In this document: positions 1 through 10,478 of the stretch, piece after piece
How positions within the stretch are numbered: position 1 is the first letter of the stretch
How the letters are laid out: each line of letters starts with the position of its first letter
Assembly: GCA_900472675.1 (NCBI GenBank)
Contig: UCJA01000009.1
Span: 482,551 to 546,550 of the forward strand
Direction of reading: 5' to 3'
Length of the DNA: 64,000 nt
From: Hyphomicrobiales bacterium
Lineage (GTDB): Bacteria; Pseudomonadota; Alphaproteobacteria; Rhizobiales; Rhizobiaceae
The notes under the pieces: generated by a model
Told to the model about the DNA's origin: nothing
The model's input: the letters and a program-made list of their open reading frames with translations, nothing else
Databases searched by the model: none
Program-made: the position numbers and the translations under genes

Positions 1-881
1 TAGTCGAGATCCGGGCGTTGCAAGCCGATCTCGCTATAGTGGGCGATGATCTCCTCGACCGAGAACAGCCGCTTCATCAGCGGGTTGACCGGAAAGCCCC
101 AGTCCCGGAAGGTCTCCACCATCCCCAGCTGGGTGTCGGCCGGCATTTCTGACATCTCGCCCCAGGCGTAGGCGAAAAACTTGAGCTTTCGGGTGGCCGT
201 CACCTTCGGGTCGAGCTGGCGCAGCGAACCGGCGGCCGTATTGCGCGGGTTGACGTAGGTCTGCTTGCCGTCGGCGGCCATCTTCTCGTTGAGCGCCAGA
301 AAATCGCTCTTGGTCATGTAGACCTCGCCGCGCACCTCCACCACCGCGGGAACCCCGGCAGGCAGGCGGTTGGGCACATCCTTGATGGTCTTGATGTTCT
401 CGGTGACGTTTTCGCCCGTGGTACCGTCGCCGCGGGTTGCGGCATGCACCAGCCGGCCGTTTTCGTAGCGGATCGACATGGAAAGCCCGTCGATCTTCGG
501 CTCGGCCGTAAAGGCGATCGACCCGTCCGGCATCTGGCCGAGAAAGCGGTAAACCGAGCCCACAAAGTCACGCACGTCGTCGTCGGAAAACGCGTTGTCG
601 AGCGACAGCATCGGCCGCGAATGGGTGATCTGGGCAAAGCTGGCAAGCGGCGCAGAACCAACCCGTCTGGAGGGGCTGTCGTCCCGCACCAGCTGCGGGA
701 AACGGATCTCGATTGCCTCGTTGCGTCGCTTCAACGCATCGTAGTCGGCATCCGAAACCTCCGGCGCGTCGTGACCGTGGTAGAGCTCGTCATGGTGGGC
801 AATCTCGGCGGCCAGCTGCGCGAGTTCTGCAGCCGCCTGGTCTTCGGCGAGATCTTCGACGGGCGTCTTGTCGGCGGGCAT
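1..881 (-). CDS. ligA: NAD-dependent DNA ligase LigA (N-terminal 293 residues; cut by window edge)
   Basis: Seals nicks in duplex DNA during replication and repair, using NAD+. The frame opens with ATG at 879-881 and runs off the window start without a stop, so only the N-terminal part is present. An N-terminal helical NMN-binding Ia region (about residues 15-75, with HDELYH and DADYDAL motifs) is followed by the adenylation domain. The nucleotidyl-acceptor lysine is visible as K129 in the KIDG motif, and TRGDG lies shortly after it. This is the standard bacterial replicative ligase. It lies 70 bp downstream of recN on the same strand, the usual rhizobial order lpxC-bamD-recN-ligA. Confidence 0.97.
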   Translation of the reverse strand, partial: MPADKTPVEDLAEDQAAAELAQLAAEIAHHDELYHGHDAPEVSDADYDALKRRNEAIEIRFPQLVRDDSPSRRVGSAPLASFAQITHSRPMLSLDNAFSDDDVRDFVGSVYRFLGQMPDGSIAFTAEPKIDGLSMSIRYENGRLVHAATRGDGTTGENVTENIKTIKDVPNRLPAGVPAVVEVRGEVYMTKSDFLALNEKMAADGKQTYVNPRNTAAGSLRQLDPKVTATRKLKFFAYAWGEMSEMPADTQLGMVETFRDWGFPVNPLMKRLFSVEEIIAHYSEIGLQRPDLD

Positions 882-951
882 GCGGTCAACTCCTCGAACC
901 AGAGGAGTCGGTTTTTAGGGCTTTTTCAGCGGATGAAAAGAGAGATCGTCA

Positions 952-2625
952 TCAGCCGCCGCCAGACAAGAGCCGCTTTGCCGCCGCGCGTGCCTCGTCG
1001 GTCACGGAAGCGCCGGCCAGCATGCGTGCGATCTCTTCCGTGCGATGCTCCGGCTCCATGGTCGCGACGCGGGTGGCGATCTTGTCGGAGCCTTCTGCAG
1101 CCGGTCCCTTGGAGATGAGCAGATGCGTGCCGGCGCGCGCCGCCACCTGCGGGGCATGCGTCACGGACAGCACCTGCACCTTGGCGGAAAGCCGCTTCAG
1201 GCGCTGACCGATGGCATCCGCCACGGCGCCGCCGACGCCGGTGTCGATTTCGTCGAAGACCAGCGTCGGCGCCGAGCCGCGATCAGCAAGCGCCACCTTG
1301 AGCGCCAGCAGGAACCGAGACAGTTCGCCACCGGAAGCCACCTTCATGATCGGCCCGGGACGCGTGCCCGGGTTTGTCTGCACATGGAATTCGACCGTGT
1401 CGATGCCGTCGGCTGCCGCGGCCTCGGGATTGCTCGCCACCTCGACCATGAACCGGGCCCGCTCCAGCTTAAGCGCCGGAAGCTCTTCCATCACCGCGTC
1501 TGCAAGCGCTACGGCACCATTCCGGCGTTTCTCGGAAACAGCGACGGCCGCATGATCGAAGAGGACCTTGGCGGCGGCGGCCAGCTTTTCCAGTTCGCCC
1601 AGCCGCTCCTCGCCCGCATCCAGATCGGCAAGGTCGGAAACCATCTTTTCTGCCAGCGCCGGCAGATCCGCAACCGGCACGGAATATTTACGGCCGGCGG
1701 CGCGCAGCCCGAACAGACGTTCCTCGACGCGCTCGAGCTCGCGCGGATCGAACTCGGTGCGACGCAGGGCCGCCTCCACTTCCATCTGCGCATTGGAAAG
1801 GTAGTTAAGCGCCTGGTCCAGGAGTTCGACAGTCTCTTCGAGGAGACCCGGGGCCTCGTGGCTCTTGCGCTCCAGGCGACGGACCATGGACGCAATCAGC
1901 GGCACGGGTGAGCTGTTGCCGTTCAGGAATTCTGACGCCTCGGAGATATCCCCGGCAATCCGTTCGGATTTCTGCATGCGAGAGCGCTGCTCGGCCAGCT
2001 CCTCTTCCTCGCCATCCTGGGGGGAGAGTGCTTCCAGTTCCTCCACCGAAGCTCGGATGTAATCCGCCTCGCGGGCGGCTGCCTCCACTTTGGCCTTGTG
2101 CGCCTTGTAGCCGCGCTCCGCATCCCGCCAGGCGCGGTAGAGGCCAGACAGCTGCTGCACCTCTTCCGTGAGCCCGGTGAAGGCATCCAGCAGCGTGCGG
2201 TGGGCATCCGTATCGGTCAGCGCCCGGTCGTCGTGCTGCCCGTGGATCTCGACCAGCATCTGGCCTGCCTGCCGCATCAGCTGCACGCTGACCGGCTGGT
2301 CGTTGATCGAAGCGCGGGTGCGCCCATCGGAGGATTGGATACGTCTGAAGATCAGATCGCCGTCGTCGTCGATGCCGTTGTCGCGCAAAAGCTTGCGGGC
2401 GCCATGCGTCCCGTCCACGTCGAAGACGGCCGTGACCTGGCCCTTGTCCTCGCCGTGGCGCACCAGTCCGCCATCACCCCGCCCGCCGAGCGCCAGCGAA
2501 AGGCTGTCGAGAAGGATGGATTTGCCCGCACCGGTCTCGCCGGTGAGTACCGAGAGCCCCGATTCGAAGCTGAGATCGAGCCGCTCGATCAGGACGATAT
2601 CGCGGATCGATAGCTGGATCAGCAT
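952..2625 (-). CDS. recN: DNA repair protein RecN
   Basis: SMC-like ATPase acting in recombinational repair of double-strand breaks. The protein is 557 residues, the normal RecN length. It starts with the conserved MLIQLSIRDIVLIE segment, has a Walker A GETGAGKS near residues 29-36, a long central coiled-coil region (about 150-350), and a C-terminal Walker B of the form LVFDEIDTGVGG followed by the VTHAPQVAA switch. It begins 21 bp after bamD and is probably co-transcribed with it. I saw no convincing alphaproteobacterial LexA box (GTTC-N7-GTTC) in the short gap upstream. Confidence 0.97.
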   Translation of the reverse strand: MLIQLSIRDIVLIERLDLSFESGLSVLTGETGAGKSILLDSLSLALGGRGDGGLVRHGEDKGQVTAVFDVDGTHGARKLLRDNGIDDDGDLIFRRIQSSDGRTRASINDQPVSVQLMRQAGQMLVEIHGQHDDRALTDTDAHRTLLDAFTGLTEEVQQLSGLYRAWRDAERGYKAHKAKVEAAAREADYIRASVEELEALSPQDGEEEELAEQRSRMQKSERIAGDISEASEFLNGNSSPVPLIASMVRRLERKSHEAPGLLEETVELLDQALNYLSNAQMEVEAALRRTEFDPRELERVEERLFGLRAAGRKYSVPVADLPALAEKMVSDLADLDAGEERLGELEKLAAAAKVLFDHAAVAVSEKRRNGAVALADAVMEELPALKLERARFMVEVASNPEAAAADGIDTVEFHVQTNPGTRPGPIMKVASGGELSRFLLALKVALADRGSAPTLVFDEIDTGVGGAVADAIGQRLKRLSAKVQVLSVTHAPQVAARAGTHLLISKGPAAEGSDKIATRVATMEPEHRTEEIARMLAGASVTDEARAAAKRLLSGGG

Positions 2626-2646
2626 GGTCCCTCGACGACTGGCCCC

Positions 2647-3513
2647 TTAGGCACCGGCAAGCTTGGTCGCGGCACGCGAAATCCACGAACGCTTGTTCTC
2701 GCGCGGCTCGACGCCGCCGGACTGCAGCAGCTTGTACGAATCGGCGTACCACTGGCTGTCCGGATAGTTCCGGCCGAGCACGGCAGCAGCCGTCTGCGCC
2801 TCTTCCACAAGGCCCATGGCGTAATAGGTCTCGGTCAGACGCGACAGCGCCTCTTCCACCTGGTTGGTGTTGGAATACTGCTCCACCACGGTGCGGAACC
2901 GCTGGATGGCTGCAAGATATTCCTTGCGCTCCAGGTAGTAGCGACCGATCTGCATTTCCTTGCCGGCCAGCTGGTCGCGCGCGAAGCGGATCTTGGCCTG
3001 GGCATCTTCCACGTATTCGGAATTTGGATAGTCGTTGACGACCTTGGTCATCGCTTCGATCGTCCGGGCCGAGGCCTTCTGGTCCTGCGTCACGTCGGCG
3101 ATCTGCTTGGAATAGGAAAGCCCGACGAGATACTGCACATAGGCCGAATCGTCCGAGCGCGGATACTGCTTCAGATAGCGATTGCCGGTGCTGATGGCGT
3201 CGTCGTTGTTGCCCAGCCGGTACTTGGTGAAGGTGCTCATCACCAGCGCCTTGCGGGACCATTCGGTGAAGGGGCTCTGCCGATCGATCGCATCGAACTT
3301 CCGGCTCGCCTCGGCAAGCTTGCCTGCCTTGATGTTGGCAAGACCCTGGTTATAGAGGGTCTCCGGGGGATCGGTCTCGACGCCGAGCTTGGTGATGTCG
3401 ATATCGGGATCGGACTGGCATGCGGTCATCCCCGCGCCGGCGCCGGCCAGCACCAACGAGACGACAGCAACCCGTGCCGCTCTACGCATTCCTACAGACA
3501 TCGCTTGGTTCAT
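2647..3513 (-). CDS. bamD: Outer membrane assembly lipoprotein BamD (ComL)
   Basis: Lipoprotein component of the BAM complex that inserts beta-barrel proteins into the outer membrane. The start is set at ATG 3511-3513 (288 residues); the frame stays open further upstream, but the extension has no signal-peptide character. Residues 1-32 form a signal peptide ending in a lipobox with the Cys of MTAC. TPR-like helical repeats follow, typical of the family ([46 protein letters not shown]). A second possible start is ATG 3499-3501. It lies downstream of lpxC, separated by an intrinsic terminator, and immediately upstream of recN. Confidence 0.94.
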   Translation of the reverse strand: MNQAMSVGMRRAARVAVVSLVLAGAGAGMTACQSDPDIDITKLGVETDPPETLYNQGLANIKAGKLAEASRKFDAIDRQSPFTEWSRKALVMSTFTKYRLGNNDDAISTGNRYLKQYPRSDDSAYVQYLVGLSYSKQIADVTQDQKASARTIEAMTKVVNDYPNSEYVEDAQAKIRFARDQLAGKEMQIGRYYLERKEYLAAIQRFRTVVEQYSNTNQVEEALSRLTETYYAMGLVEEAQTAAAVLGRNYPDSQWYADSYKLLQSGGVEPRENKRSWISRAATKLAGA

Positions 3514-3650
3514 TCGTGAGTTCCCGATCCGTCCCGCGCACCCAGCCTGCTGGAGGCAGGCCGTTCTAGCCATAAAAGCAAAGGCAGGGCAACGCAATGA
3601 TGGCGCATTAATGCATTTTTGTGGCGCCAGCGACTGCGATTGGCTCTGGC

Positions 3651-3686
3651 GAAAAAGAAAAGCCGCTTACCCGGGGGGAAGCGGCT
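3651..3686 (-). terminator. Intrinsic terminator after lpxC
   Basis: A perfect 8-bp inverted repeat (3661-3668 with 3679-3686) is followed, in the minus direction, by a T-rich tract at 3651-3660. It lies 22 bp beyond the lpxC stop and separates lpxC from bamD-recN-ligA. Confidence 0.8.
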
Positions 3687-3708
3687 GAGTTGACTTGGAG
3701 ATCAAGCC

Positions 3709-4668
3709 TCATGCAAACCAGGGCGCGCACTCGGCCATGGTGGTGACCGGTACGAACTCGCCGGCCCTGACCCGCTGAGCACGTGAGGATGGAGCCTCGA
3801 CGACTTCGTAGGCGGTCGGATCGCTGAGCAGCGCCTTGAGTGCATTGGCATTCATTTTGTGGCCGCCGCGATAGGAACGGTAGCAGCCGATGAACTGGGC
3901 GCCGGCAAGGGCAAGGTCACCCACGGCATCCAGTGTCTTGTGGCGGACGAACTCGTCCTTGTGACGCAGGCCTTCCATGTTGACGACCGTATCGTCGTCC
4001 GAAATCACCACGGAATTCTCGAGCGACGACCCGAGCGCATAGCCGGCCGCCCAGAGACGCTCGACATCGCGCATGAAGCCGAAAGTGCGGGCCCGCGACA
4101 GCTCGCGCTTGAAGGCTTCCGCGGTCAGGTCGCCCCTCCAGCTCTGGCGGCCGATCAGGGGCGAAGCAAAGTCGATCTCGACCTCGAACCGAGTGCCGTC
4201 ATAGGGGCGGAATTCCGACCAGGACGCACCGGCTTCGATTCGCACCGGCTTCACGACGCGGATGTAGCGGCGCTTGATTCCAAGGTCGACGATGCCGACC
4301 TGTTCGATCGCCTCGATGAAAGGATAGGAACTGCCGTCCATGATCGGCATCTCGCCGCCATCGGTCTCGACGATGATGTTGTCGATGCCGAGCGCGTAGA
4401 GCGCTGCCATGACATGCTCGATGGTCGCGATGGAACGTGCCGGGGAAACGCCCAGAACCGTGCAAAGGTCGGTGGCGCCCACCTGCGCCGAGACGGCGCG
4501 GTATTCGGCGGTGGTTCCATCGGCGAGATTGCGAGTGAAAACTATGCCCGTGCCGGCATCGGCGGGCTGGAAGGTGATACCAACTGAAGCGCCCGAATGA
4601 ACGCCGGTGCCCGTCAGGCTGACGGGAGCGGCGATTGTTGTCTGGAAACCGAGCAGCCCAGTGGTCAT
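3709..4668 (-). CDS. lpxC: UDP-3-O-acyl-N-acetylglucosamine deacetylase LpxC
   Basis: Zinc hydrolase catalysing the committed step of lipid A synthesis: deacetylation of UDP-3-O-acyl-GlcNAc in the cytoplasm. The 319-residue protein begins MTTGLLGFQTTIAAPVSLTGTG, with the family's N-terminal GxGxHSG motif. The zinc ligands are visible as the His of HVMAALYALGIDN and the His and Asp of HKTLDAVGD. GGHKMNANAL near the C-terminus carries the catalytic His region. It sits 3' of ftsZ as in other rhizobia, but has its own candidate promoter in the 355-bp gap and a terminator downstream, so it may be its own transcription unit. Confidence 0.97.
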   Translation of the reverse strand: MTTGLLGFQTTIAAPVSLTGTGVHSGASVGITFQPADAGTGIVFTRNLADGTTAEYRAVSAQVGATDLCTVLGVSPARSIATIEHVMAALYALGIDNIIVETDGGEMPIMDGSSYPFIEAIEQVGIVDLGIKRRYIRVVKPVRIEAGASWSEFRPYDGTRFEVEIDFASPLIGRQSWRGDLTAEAFKRELSRARTFGFMRDVERLWAAGYALGSSLENSVVISDDDTVVNMEGLRHKDEFVRHKTLDAVGDLALAGAQFIGCYRSYRGGHKMNANALKALLSDPTAYEVVEAPSSRAQRVRAGEFVPVTTMAECAPWFA

Positions 4669-4777
4669 TGCGAAAGCCTTCTTTTTGCCGCAGCCTCAAG
4701 TGTCGTAAGGTCCGGCAGTCCTTTGAGCGTCATCCGCACCATCTGGTTTGGCGGGCAGTCGACGTCTGTTGTTGTCT

Positions 4778-4806
4778 TACATACGCAGCGTTTCGGCACA
4801 TTCCAA
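4778..4806 (-). promoter_or_regulatory. Candidate sigma-70-type promoter for lpxC
   Basis: On the minus strand TTGGAA (4801-4806) is separated by exactly 17 bp from TATGTA (4778-4783). A start site near 4771 would give a leader of about 100 nt before the lpxC ATG. This rests on consensus resemblance only. Confidence 0.4.
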
Positions 4807-4965
4807 ATCACTGTTCGTTTCGGATTGTTACGCCCGAAACACGATCGGATCGCCCCGCTCGGGACCGGTCCATGGCCGCCTCGCCCGCCCCCGCAAACCC
4901 TTGGCAGAATTACGGAATTTTCATCAGTAACGGGACTTTTTGACCGGTGCTGAAGACGGTGTAAC

Positions 4966-5001
4966 GAATGGGGCCCGGATCTGGTGATCCGAGCCCCATT
5001 C
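4966..5001 (-). terminator. Strong hairpin after ftsZ, no U-tract
   Basis: GAATGGGGC (4966-4974) pairs with GCCCCATTC (4993-5001), and an inner CGGATC/GATCCG stem extends it. It begins 22 bp after the ftsZ stop. No run of U follows on the minus strand, so it may stabilise the mRNA end or work with Rho rather than terminate on its own. Confidence 0.5.
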
Positions 5002-5023
5002 ACGTTTGGTGACTGCCGTTAAC

Positions 5024-6826
5024 TCAGTTCGACTGACGGCGAAGGAAGGCCGGAATTTCCAGCTGATCATCCTCGTGATGAGCCTGCGGAGCCGCACGAC
5101 CGTGATCGTCGAGGTTGCCGCGGCGCGGGGCGTAGAGGCTGGCCTCGGCCGAAAGCGGGCGACGCTGCTGCGGCGCCGGAGCCTGTGCCGACGGCTCGGC
5201 TGCGACGACGTCGTCTTCCTCGCGGCGACCCAGCGAGTTGGTGATCCGCTTCAGGAGACCCATTGGGCCCCGCTCTTCCTGGACATGCTGGACCGGCTGC
5301 GAGCGGTGATCCATCTCGGCCTTCACCGCTGGCGGGAAGTCCTCGACCTTGGGCATGCGCACGGGCTGCATGACCGGCGATACCTGGGGAGCGGCTGGCT
5401 CCTGGTACATCGTCTGCGGCATCCGCGGTGCAGGCTGGCTGACGGCCGGAGCCGGCTGTGCCTGCTGCAGGTGATGGCCCGGAGCCGGAGCGGCCGGACG
5501 CATCTGGACCTGCGGCTGGGCTTCCGGGGGAGCGGAAGCGAAGATGCGGCTCTGCGGACGGAAGGCTTCTTCGGCCGGAGGCTGCATCACCGGCTGATGC
5601 TGCACGGGCTGCTGCATGACCGGCTGGGGTGCCGGAGCCATGGCGTGCTGCGGGATGGCGAGCTCGCGCTCCATGTCCGCTTCGGCCTGACGGATGGTTT
5701 CGGCGATCGGATCTACGGCCCGGGGAGCCGGCGAAAGAGGTGCCTGCATGACTGGGGCAGGCTGAACGGCGGCCGGAGCCGAAGCAACGGCCGCAGAAGA
5801 ACGGATAATCGGCTTCTGCGCCGCGCGCATTTCGGCTGCACGCAGGTCGAGGTCGTTCTGGGCGCGGTCGATGCCGGTCGCGACGACGGAAACCCGGATG
5901 ATGCCCTCGAGCGATTCGTCGAACGTCGCGCCAAGGATGATGTTGGCTTCCGGATCGACTTCCTCGCGGATGCGGGTGGCAGCTTCGTCCACTTCGAACA
6001 GGGTCAGGTCGCGACCGCCGGTGATGGAGATCAGCAGGCCCTGGGCGCCCTTCATCGAGGTTTCGTCGAGCAGCGGGTTGGCGATGGCAGCTTCGGCAGC
6101 CTGCATCGCGCGGCCCGAGCCGGAAGCTTCGCCGGTACCCATCATGGCGCGACCCATCTCGCGCATCACCGAACGAACGTCGGCGAAGTCGAGGTTGATC
6201 AGGCCTTCCTTGACCATCAGGTCGGTGATGCAGGCAACACCCGAGTAGAGAACCTGGTCGGCCATGGCGAAGGCGTCCGCGAAGGTCGTCTTGTCGTTGG
6301 CGATCCGGAAGAGGTTCTGGTTCGGGATGACGATCAGCGTGTCGACCGACTTCTGCAGCTCGTTGATGCCCATCTCAGCCAGGCGCATGCGCCGCTGGCC
6401 TTCGAAGTGGAACGGCTTGGTGACGACGCCGACGGTCAGGATGCCCTTGGAGCGTGCCGCCTGGGCAACCACCGGAGCAGCACCCGTGCCCGTGCCACCG
6501 CCCATGCCGGCCGTGACGAAGCACATGTGCGTGCCGTTCAAGTGGTCGATGATTTCGTCGAGGCATTCCTCGGCGGCCGCGCGGCCGACTTCCGGCTGCG
6601 AACCGGCGCCGAGACCCTCGGTGACCTGCACACCCATCTGGATGATCCGCTCGGCCTTGGTCATGGTCAGCGCCTGGGCATCCGTGTTGGCAACGACGAA
6701 GTCGACGCCTTCGAGCCCAGCGGTGATCATGTTGTTCACGGCGTTCCCGCCGCCGCCACCGACGCCGAACACGGTAATCCGAGGCTTCAGCTCGGTGATA
6801 TCAGGCTTCTGCAGCTTGATTGTCAT
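5024..6826 (-). CDS. ftsZ: Cell division protein FtsZ
   Basis: Tubulin-like GTPase that forms the cytokinetic ring. The GTP-binding site shows [13 protein letters not shown] near residues 21-33 and the tubulin signature GGGTGTG at 109-115. The globular core ends near residue 320. A very long linker rich in Pro, Gln and Ala follows (roughly 340-570), and then a short C-terminal peptide ([12 protein letters not shown]) of the kind that binds FtsA. At 600 residues it is far longer than the roughly 380 of enteric FtsZ but matches the long form known in rhizobia. It lies 78 bp after ftsA on the same strand. Confidence 0.98.
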   Translation of the reverse strand: MTIKLQKPDITELKPRITVFGVGGGGGNAVNNMITAGLEGVDFVVANTDAQALTMTKAERIIQMGVQVTEGLGAGSQPEVGRAAAEECLDEIIDHLNGTHMCFVTAGMGGGTGTGAAPVVAQAARSKGILTVGVVTKPFHFEGQRRMRLAEMGINELQKSVDTLIVIPNQNLFRIANDKTTFADAFAMADQVLYSGVACITDLMVKEGLINLDFADVRSVMREMGRAMMGTGEASGSGRAMQAAEAAIANPLLDETSMKGAQGLLISITGGRDLTLFEVDEAATRIREEVDPEANIILGATFDESLEGIIRVSVVATGIDRAQNDLDLRAAEMRAAQKPIIRSSAAVASAPAAVQPAPVMQAPLSPAPRAVDPIAETIRQAEADMERELAIPQHAMAPAPQPVMQQPVQHQPVMQPPAEEAFRPQSRIFASAPPEAQPQVQMRPAAPAPGHHLQQAQPAPAVSQPAPRMPQTMYQEPAAPQVSPVMQPVRMPKVEDFPPAVKAEMDHRSQPVQHVQEERGPMGLLKRITNSLGRREEDDVVAAEPSAQAPAPQQRRPLSAEASLYAPRRGNLDDHGRAAPQAHHEDDQLEIPAFLRRQSN

Positions 6827-6904
6827 TGTACCATCCTTCTTTCTCTGGCCGCATTGCCGAGCTGGCCAATCAATTTAACCGTTGGAACCGGGGCTGCCCC
6901 CGGC

Positions 6905-8236
6905 TCAGAAACTTTCTTTCAACCACTGTCCCACGCGGGCCAGGCGGCCGTTACCGTTACCCAGCGAGCCGATCAGGCCACCCTGGCCGGCATGCGTTTC
7001 GAGGTCAGCGACCTGGGGGTAGATCATCAGGCCGACCGCCGTGGAGAATGCCGGACCCTTGGCCGCAGCCGGAAGGCCGGAAACGCCCATGGGACGACCG
7101 ATTCGAACGTTGCGGGCAAGGATGCGCCGCGCCGTTTCCGACAGTCCGGTCAGCTGGCTCGCGCCACCGGTCAGCACCACGCGCTTGCCCACGATCGGGC
7201 TGAAGCCCGACTTCTGGATGCGGTCGCGGATAAGTTCCAGCGTCTCTTCCGTCCGGGCCCGGACGATCCGGGTGACCAGCGAGCGGGGAACCTGGGTCGG
7301 CTGGTCGCGGTCGTCCTCGCCAATCGGCGGCACGGAGATCACGTCCCGGTCGTCGGCGCCATTGGCGACCGCCGAGCCGTGTACGACCTTCATGCGTTCC
7401 GCATCTTCGATCCGGGTCGAAAGTCCGCGGGCCAGATCGGTCGTGACGTGGTGGCCACCGAGGCTGATCGCATCCGTGTGAACCAGGCGACCTTCAGCGA
7501 AAACGGAGATGGTCGTGGTTCCGCCGCCCATGTCGATGGCAGCGCAGCCCAGTTCCACTTCGTCGTCGACCAGGGCCGCGAGTCCGCTGGCGTAAGGCGT
7601 GGCAACCATGCCCTCGACCGAGAGATGCGCGCGGTTGACGCAGAGTTCCAGGTTCCGCAGCGTCGCCCGTTCGGCCGTCACCACATGCATGTCGACACCG
7701 AGAGCATCGCCGAACATTCCGAGCGGATCGCGGATACCGCGTTCGCCGTCGAGGCTGAAGCCCGTGGGCAGGGAGTGCAGAACCGCGCGATCCTGGCGCA
7801 GCGACTGCTGGCTTGCCGCAACGAGCACCTTTTTCAGGTCGGCTTCTTCCACTTCCTGGCCACCCAGGTCGATCGTGCCGGTGTAGATGTCGCTGGCCAC
7901 GCGGCCGGCGGACACATTGATGATGAGGCTGTCAACGGTGAGGCCGGCCATCCGCTCGGCTGCGTCGACGGCAAGCCGCACCACGCTTTCGGCCGCATCG
8001 AGATCCGCAACCACACCGGACTTTACACCGCGCGAACGCTGGTGGCCGATGCCGATGATTTCGACATGATGGGTCCGACCCGGCAGGATCTGGCTTTCCT
8101 GACGCGGCGTCAGGCGGGCAATCATGCACACCACCTTGGTGGAGCCGATGTCCAGCACCGAGACGACATGGCTGCGCTTGGAGGACAGCGGCTTCATCCG
8201 CGGCAGACCGGAATGCGAGGAACCGAACACGCTCAC
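6905..8236 (-). CDS. ftsA: Cell division protein FtsA
   Basis: Actin-like ATPase that tethers FtsZ to the inner membrane. The 443-residue protein shows the phosphate-1 segment VLDIGSTKVVC near residues 27-37, the SHS2 (1C) region, the phosphate-2 segment AAIDMGGGTTTI, and the adenosine motif VLTGGASQLTG. It ends in a short basic amphipathic tail (NGRLARVGQWLKESF) of the membrane-targeting type. The ATG at 8234-8236 overlaps the ftsQ stop by 4 bp, indicating translational coupling. Confidence 0.97.
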   Translation of the reverse strand: MSVFGSSHSGLPRMKPLSSKRSHVVSVLDIGSTKVVCMIARLTPRQESQILPGRTHHVEIIGIGHQRSRGVKSGVVADLDAAESVVRLAVDAAERMAGLTVDSLIINVSAGRVASDIYTGTIDLGGQEVEEADLKKVLVAASQQSLRQDRAVLHSLPTGFSLDGERGIRDPLGMFGDALGVDMHVVTAERATLRNLELCVNRAHLSVEGMVATPYASGLAALVDDEVELGCAAIDMGGGTTTISVFAEGRLVHTDAISLGGHHVTTDLARGLSTRIEDAERMKVVHGSAVANGADDRDVISVPPIGEDDRDQPTQVPRSLVTRIVRARTEETLELIRDRIQKSGFSPIVGKRVVLTGGASQLTGLSETARRILARNVRIGRPMGVSGLPAAAKGPAFSTAVGLMIYPQVADLETHAGQGGLIGSLGNGNGRLARVGQWLKESF

Positions 8237-9162
8237 GTTTCACCTGCCTTTTTCAACGCCTTAGTCCTGGCTTCCAGAGCCTCGCCGCGGCGCGCGGCGG
8301 CGGCAGTGGTCAATTCGACGGTGGTGCGGTCTTCGAGGCGCAGATCGACGGCAGCGACATCCCGCTCCAGGATCCCCTGCTCCTTTTCCAGCCGCGCCAG
8401 CACGGTGAGAGCCTTGCCGACATTGGTCTCGGGCAGCTTCAGCACGACGCCCGTGTCGAGGTGCAGGTCCCAGCGACGGCTGGCAACCCGGACATAGGCC
8501 TTTACCCGGGCGCGAATTTCCGGCCACTGGGCCATGTCGTCCACGAACGTCGCAGCGGCAGCTTCCGCGCCCCGGCCGACGAAGAGCGGCAGCGAGGCAA
8601 ATTTGCTGTCGCGCAGCGGCGCGATGATGCTGCCGTTGCGCTCGATCAGGGAAAGCTCGGATCCATGCTGCCAGACACCGAAGGCTTCGCGCTCCTTGAG
8701 CATGACCTCGATCGTGCGCGGGTAGATCTTGCGCACTTCGGCGTACCGAACCCAGGGAAGCTCGGACAGCTTGCGCCGCGCTGCATCCACATCGAGAGCA
8801 ACAAGCGACGTCGTGCCATCCAGGCCGAGAAGCTGAAGGATGTCGATCTCCGACGTTTCATTGTTGCCGGATACCCGCACATCCTCGATGGCGAACCCGA
8901 CGGCAGCGGTGGTTGCCTGCGCCACGTCCTGCGCATGGCCACCCAGCGACATGCCGTAGAGGCCAACCACACCAATGAATGCGAAGGTTGAAAAGGTCCC
9001 GACATGCGCAGGGATATGGATGCGGCCGGTCGCCAGGCTGATGGCAAAGCGCATGCCACGGCGCAGCGGCTTGGGCAGCACGCGACGCTCGTCGCCACCG
9101 ATGTAAGAGGCCTCAGGACGGCCGCGGGTCTCGCCCGCTCTTTTGCCGATCAACGCAAGCAC
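8233..9162 (-). CDS. ftsQ: Cell division protein FtsQ
   Basis: Bitopic inner-membrane divisome protein linking early and late division proteins. I place the start at GTG 9160-9162 (309 residues) because a GGAGGA ribosome-binding sequence lies about 7 nt upstream. An ATG at 9181-9183 would add 7 residues but has no comparable site. A membrane segment lies near residues 45-70. A POTRA domain follows ([21 protein letters not shown]), then the FtsQ/DivIB domain with [21 protein letters not shown]. It overlaps the ddlB stop by 13 bp and ftsA by 4 bp. Confidence 0.95.
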   Translation of the reverse strand: MLALIGKRAGETRGRPEASYIGGDERRVLPKPLRRGMRFAISLATGRIHIPAHVGTFSTFAFIGVVGLYGMSLGGHAQDVAQATTAAVGFAIEDVRVSGNNETSEIDILQLLGLDGTTSLVALDVDAARRKLSELPWVRYAEVRKIYPRTIEVMLKEREAFGVWQHGSELSLIERNGSIIAPLRDSKFASLPLFVGRGAEAAAATFVDDMAQWPEIRARVKAYVRVASRRWDLHLDTGVVLKLPETNVGKALTVLARLEKEQGILERDVAAVDLRLEDRTTVELTTAAAARRGEALEARTKALKKAGET

Positions 9163-10076
9163 GACGCGTCCTCCACCATCCAACGGACCAGGGCACCAAA
9201 GCTGCGGCCACTGTGAGCGGCCATCTCGGGTACCAGCGACGTGGGCGTCATGCCCGGCTGCGTATTGATTTCCAGCCAGATGATCTCGCCCTCGTCCGAG
9301 AACCGGTCGTCGTACCTGAAGTCGGAACGGCTAACGCCTCGGCAGCCCATCGCCTGATGCGCTGCGACCGCCATTGTCTGTATTTTTTGGTAAATATTTA
9401 GTGAAAGCTGCGCAGGAATGACGTGCTTTGAGCCACCCGCTGCATATTTCGCATCGTAGTCGTAAAACTCGGGACCCGTGGGAATGACCTCGGTGACGTC
9501 AAGCGCCATACCCCCCATGACGCCGCAGGTTAGCTCGCGACCATAGATATAACGCTCGACCAGGACCCGGTCGCCATAGCGCCAGTCCGATGAGGTGATC
9601 ACCTGCGGCGGATGAGACTGACCTTCCTGTACGATGACGACACCGAAGGACGAGCCTTCGTTGACGGGCTTGACCACATAGGGCGGCTTCATCGGGTGTT
9701 CGCTGGTAAAGTCGAAGCGGCTCATCACCCGCGCTTCAGCGACGGGGATGCCGGCGGCACTGGCCACATGCTTGGCCTGCCCCTTGTCCATCGACAGGGC
9801 GGACGCTAGCACGCCGGAGTGGGTATAGGGAATTTCAAGGTATTCGAGGATGCCCTGGATCGTACCATCCTCGCCGAACGGGCCATGCAGGGCATTGAAG
9901 GCAACATCGGGCCGCAGCTCCGACAGTACCGAGGCGACATCACGCCCCACGTCGACGCGAGTCACGCGGAAGCCTTCGCCCTCGAGAGCGTCGGCACAGG
10001 CTTTGCCGGAAGACAGACTGACAGGCCGCTCGGAGGAAAACCCTCCCATCAACACTGCCACATGCTTGTCTCTCAT
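9150..10076 (-). CDS. ddlB: D-alanine--D-alanine ligase
   Basis: ATP-grasp enzyme joining two D-alanines for the peptidoglycan stem peptide. The start at ATG 10074-10076 (308 residues) is chosen because GGGAG lies about 7 nt upstream and [21 protein letters not shown] is the usual N-terminus. The frame extends 17 residues further but without support. The ATP-grasp loop ([12 protein letters not shown]), the substrate region [18 protein letters not shown], and the metal-binding [10 protein letters not shown] are present. It is the first gene of the ddlB-ftsQ-ftsA-ftsZ group after the break in the cluster. Confidence 0.97.
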   Translation of the reverse strand: MRDKHVAVLMGGFSSERPVSLSSGKACADALEGEGFRVTRVDVGRDVASVLSELRPDVAFNALHGPFGEDGTIQGILEYLEIPYTHSGVLASALSMDKGQAKHVASAAGIPVAEARVMSRFDFTSEHPMKPPYVVKPVNEGSSFGVVIVQEGQSHPPQVITSSDWRYGDRVLVERYIYGRELTCGVMGGMALDVTEVIPTGPEFYDYDAKYAAGGSKHVIPAQLSLNIYQKIQTMAVAAHQAMGCRGVSRSDFRYDDRFSDEGEIIWLEINTQPGMTPTSLVPEMAAHSGRSFGALVRWMVEDASCLR

Positions 10077-10478
10077 CAATACGCTCCCGCAAATGGGCTT
10101 CAGGGTATGAGCCGGCGCTTGCGCCAAACTTGTTTCTGTTGCGAATCTCGCTCTTATTCAGCGCACCTCCATTAGTGCAGCAAAATGGTTAACAAATGGT
10201 TTACTTTGATGAATGGTAAGTCCTAAACCACTGAAAACGTACGGAAACATCCCCCGTTAAAAGTTAACGCGGGTTGCCGGCGGCAGGGGTATCGGCGCTG
10301 GAATCAGATCTTTTGGCGAGAGAGTACCGGCCATTGCGGCATGGAAAGCGGCTGGAAACTTCTTGAATATTGCGCTTTATCAGTTTGAATTGTCACAAAA
10401 TTACGGTATGGCGCCCGCAAGCCTCCGAGGGACGTTCTTCCCGGAAGCCCCGTCGAAACATTATGAATTGGAAACAGC
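10077..10478. other. 402-bp divergent intergenic region between ddlB and the MHS transporter
   Basis: No gene is seen. It must hold the promoters of ddlB-ftsQAZ (minus) and of the transporter (plus). TTAA-N7-TTTA at 10189-10203 differs from the CtrA consensus TTAA-N7-TTAA by one base. A second element, CGTTAA-AAG-TTAACG, lies at 10255-10269. A weak plus-strand TTGAAT/TATGGC pair lies around 10385-10412. Confidence 0.5.

Larger units (their letters stand above)
4669..5023. other. 355-bp intergenic region between ftsZ and lpxC
   Basis: No gene is seen here. It holds the strong hairpin just after ftsZ (4966-5001), a candidate promoter for lpxC (4778-4806), and the element CGTTTCGG occurring twice (about 4788 and 4816). 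The second copy pairs with CCGAAAC at 4834-4840. Confidence 0.6.

Noticed and set aside
2686..2698. CGAAC-N4-GTTC, resembling a Gram-positive LexA site, upstream of recN
   Set aside because: It lies inside bamD coding sequence and does not fit the alphaproteobacterial consensus GTTC-N7-GTTC.
5006..8497. Long open frame (over 1100 codons) on the plus strand across ftsZ and ftsA
   Set aside because: It lies antisense to two certain genes, is extremely rich in Arg, His and Gly, has no domain or ribosome-binding site, and is the usual GC-driven shadow frame.
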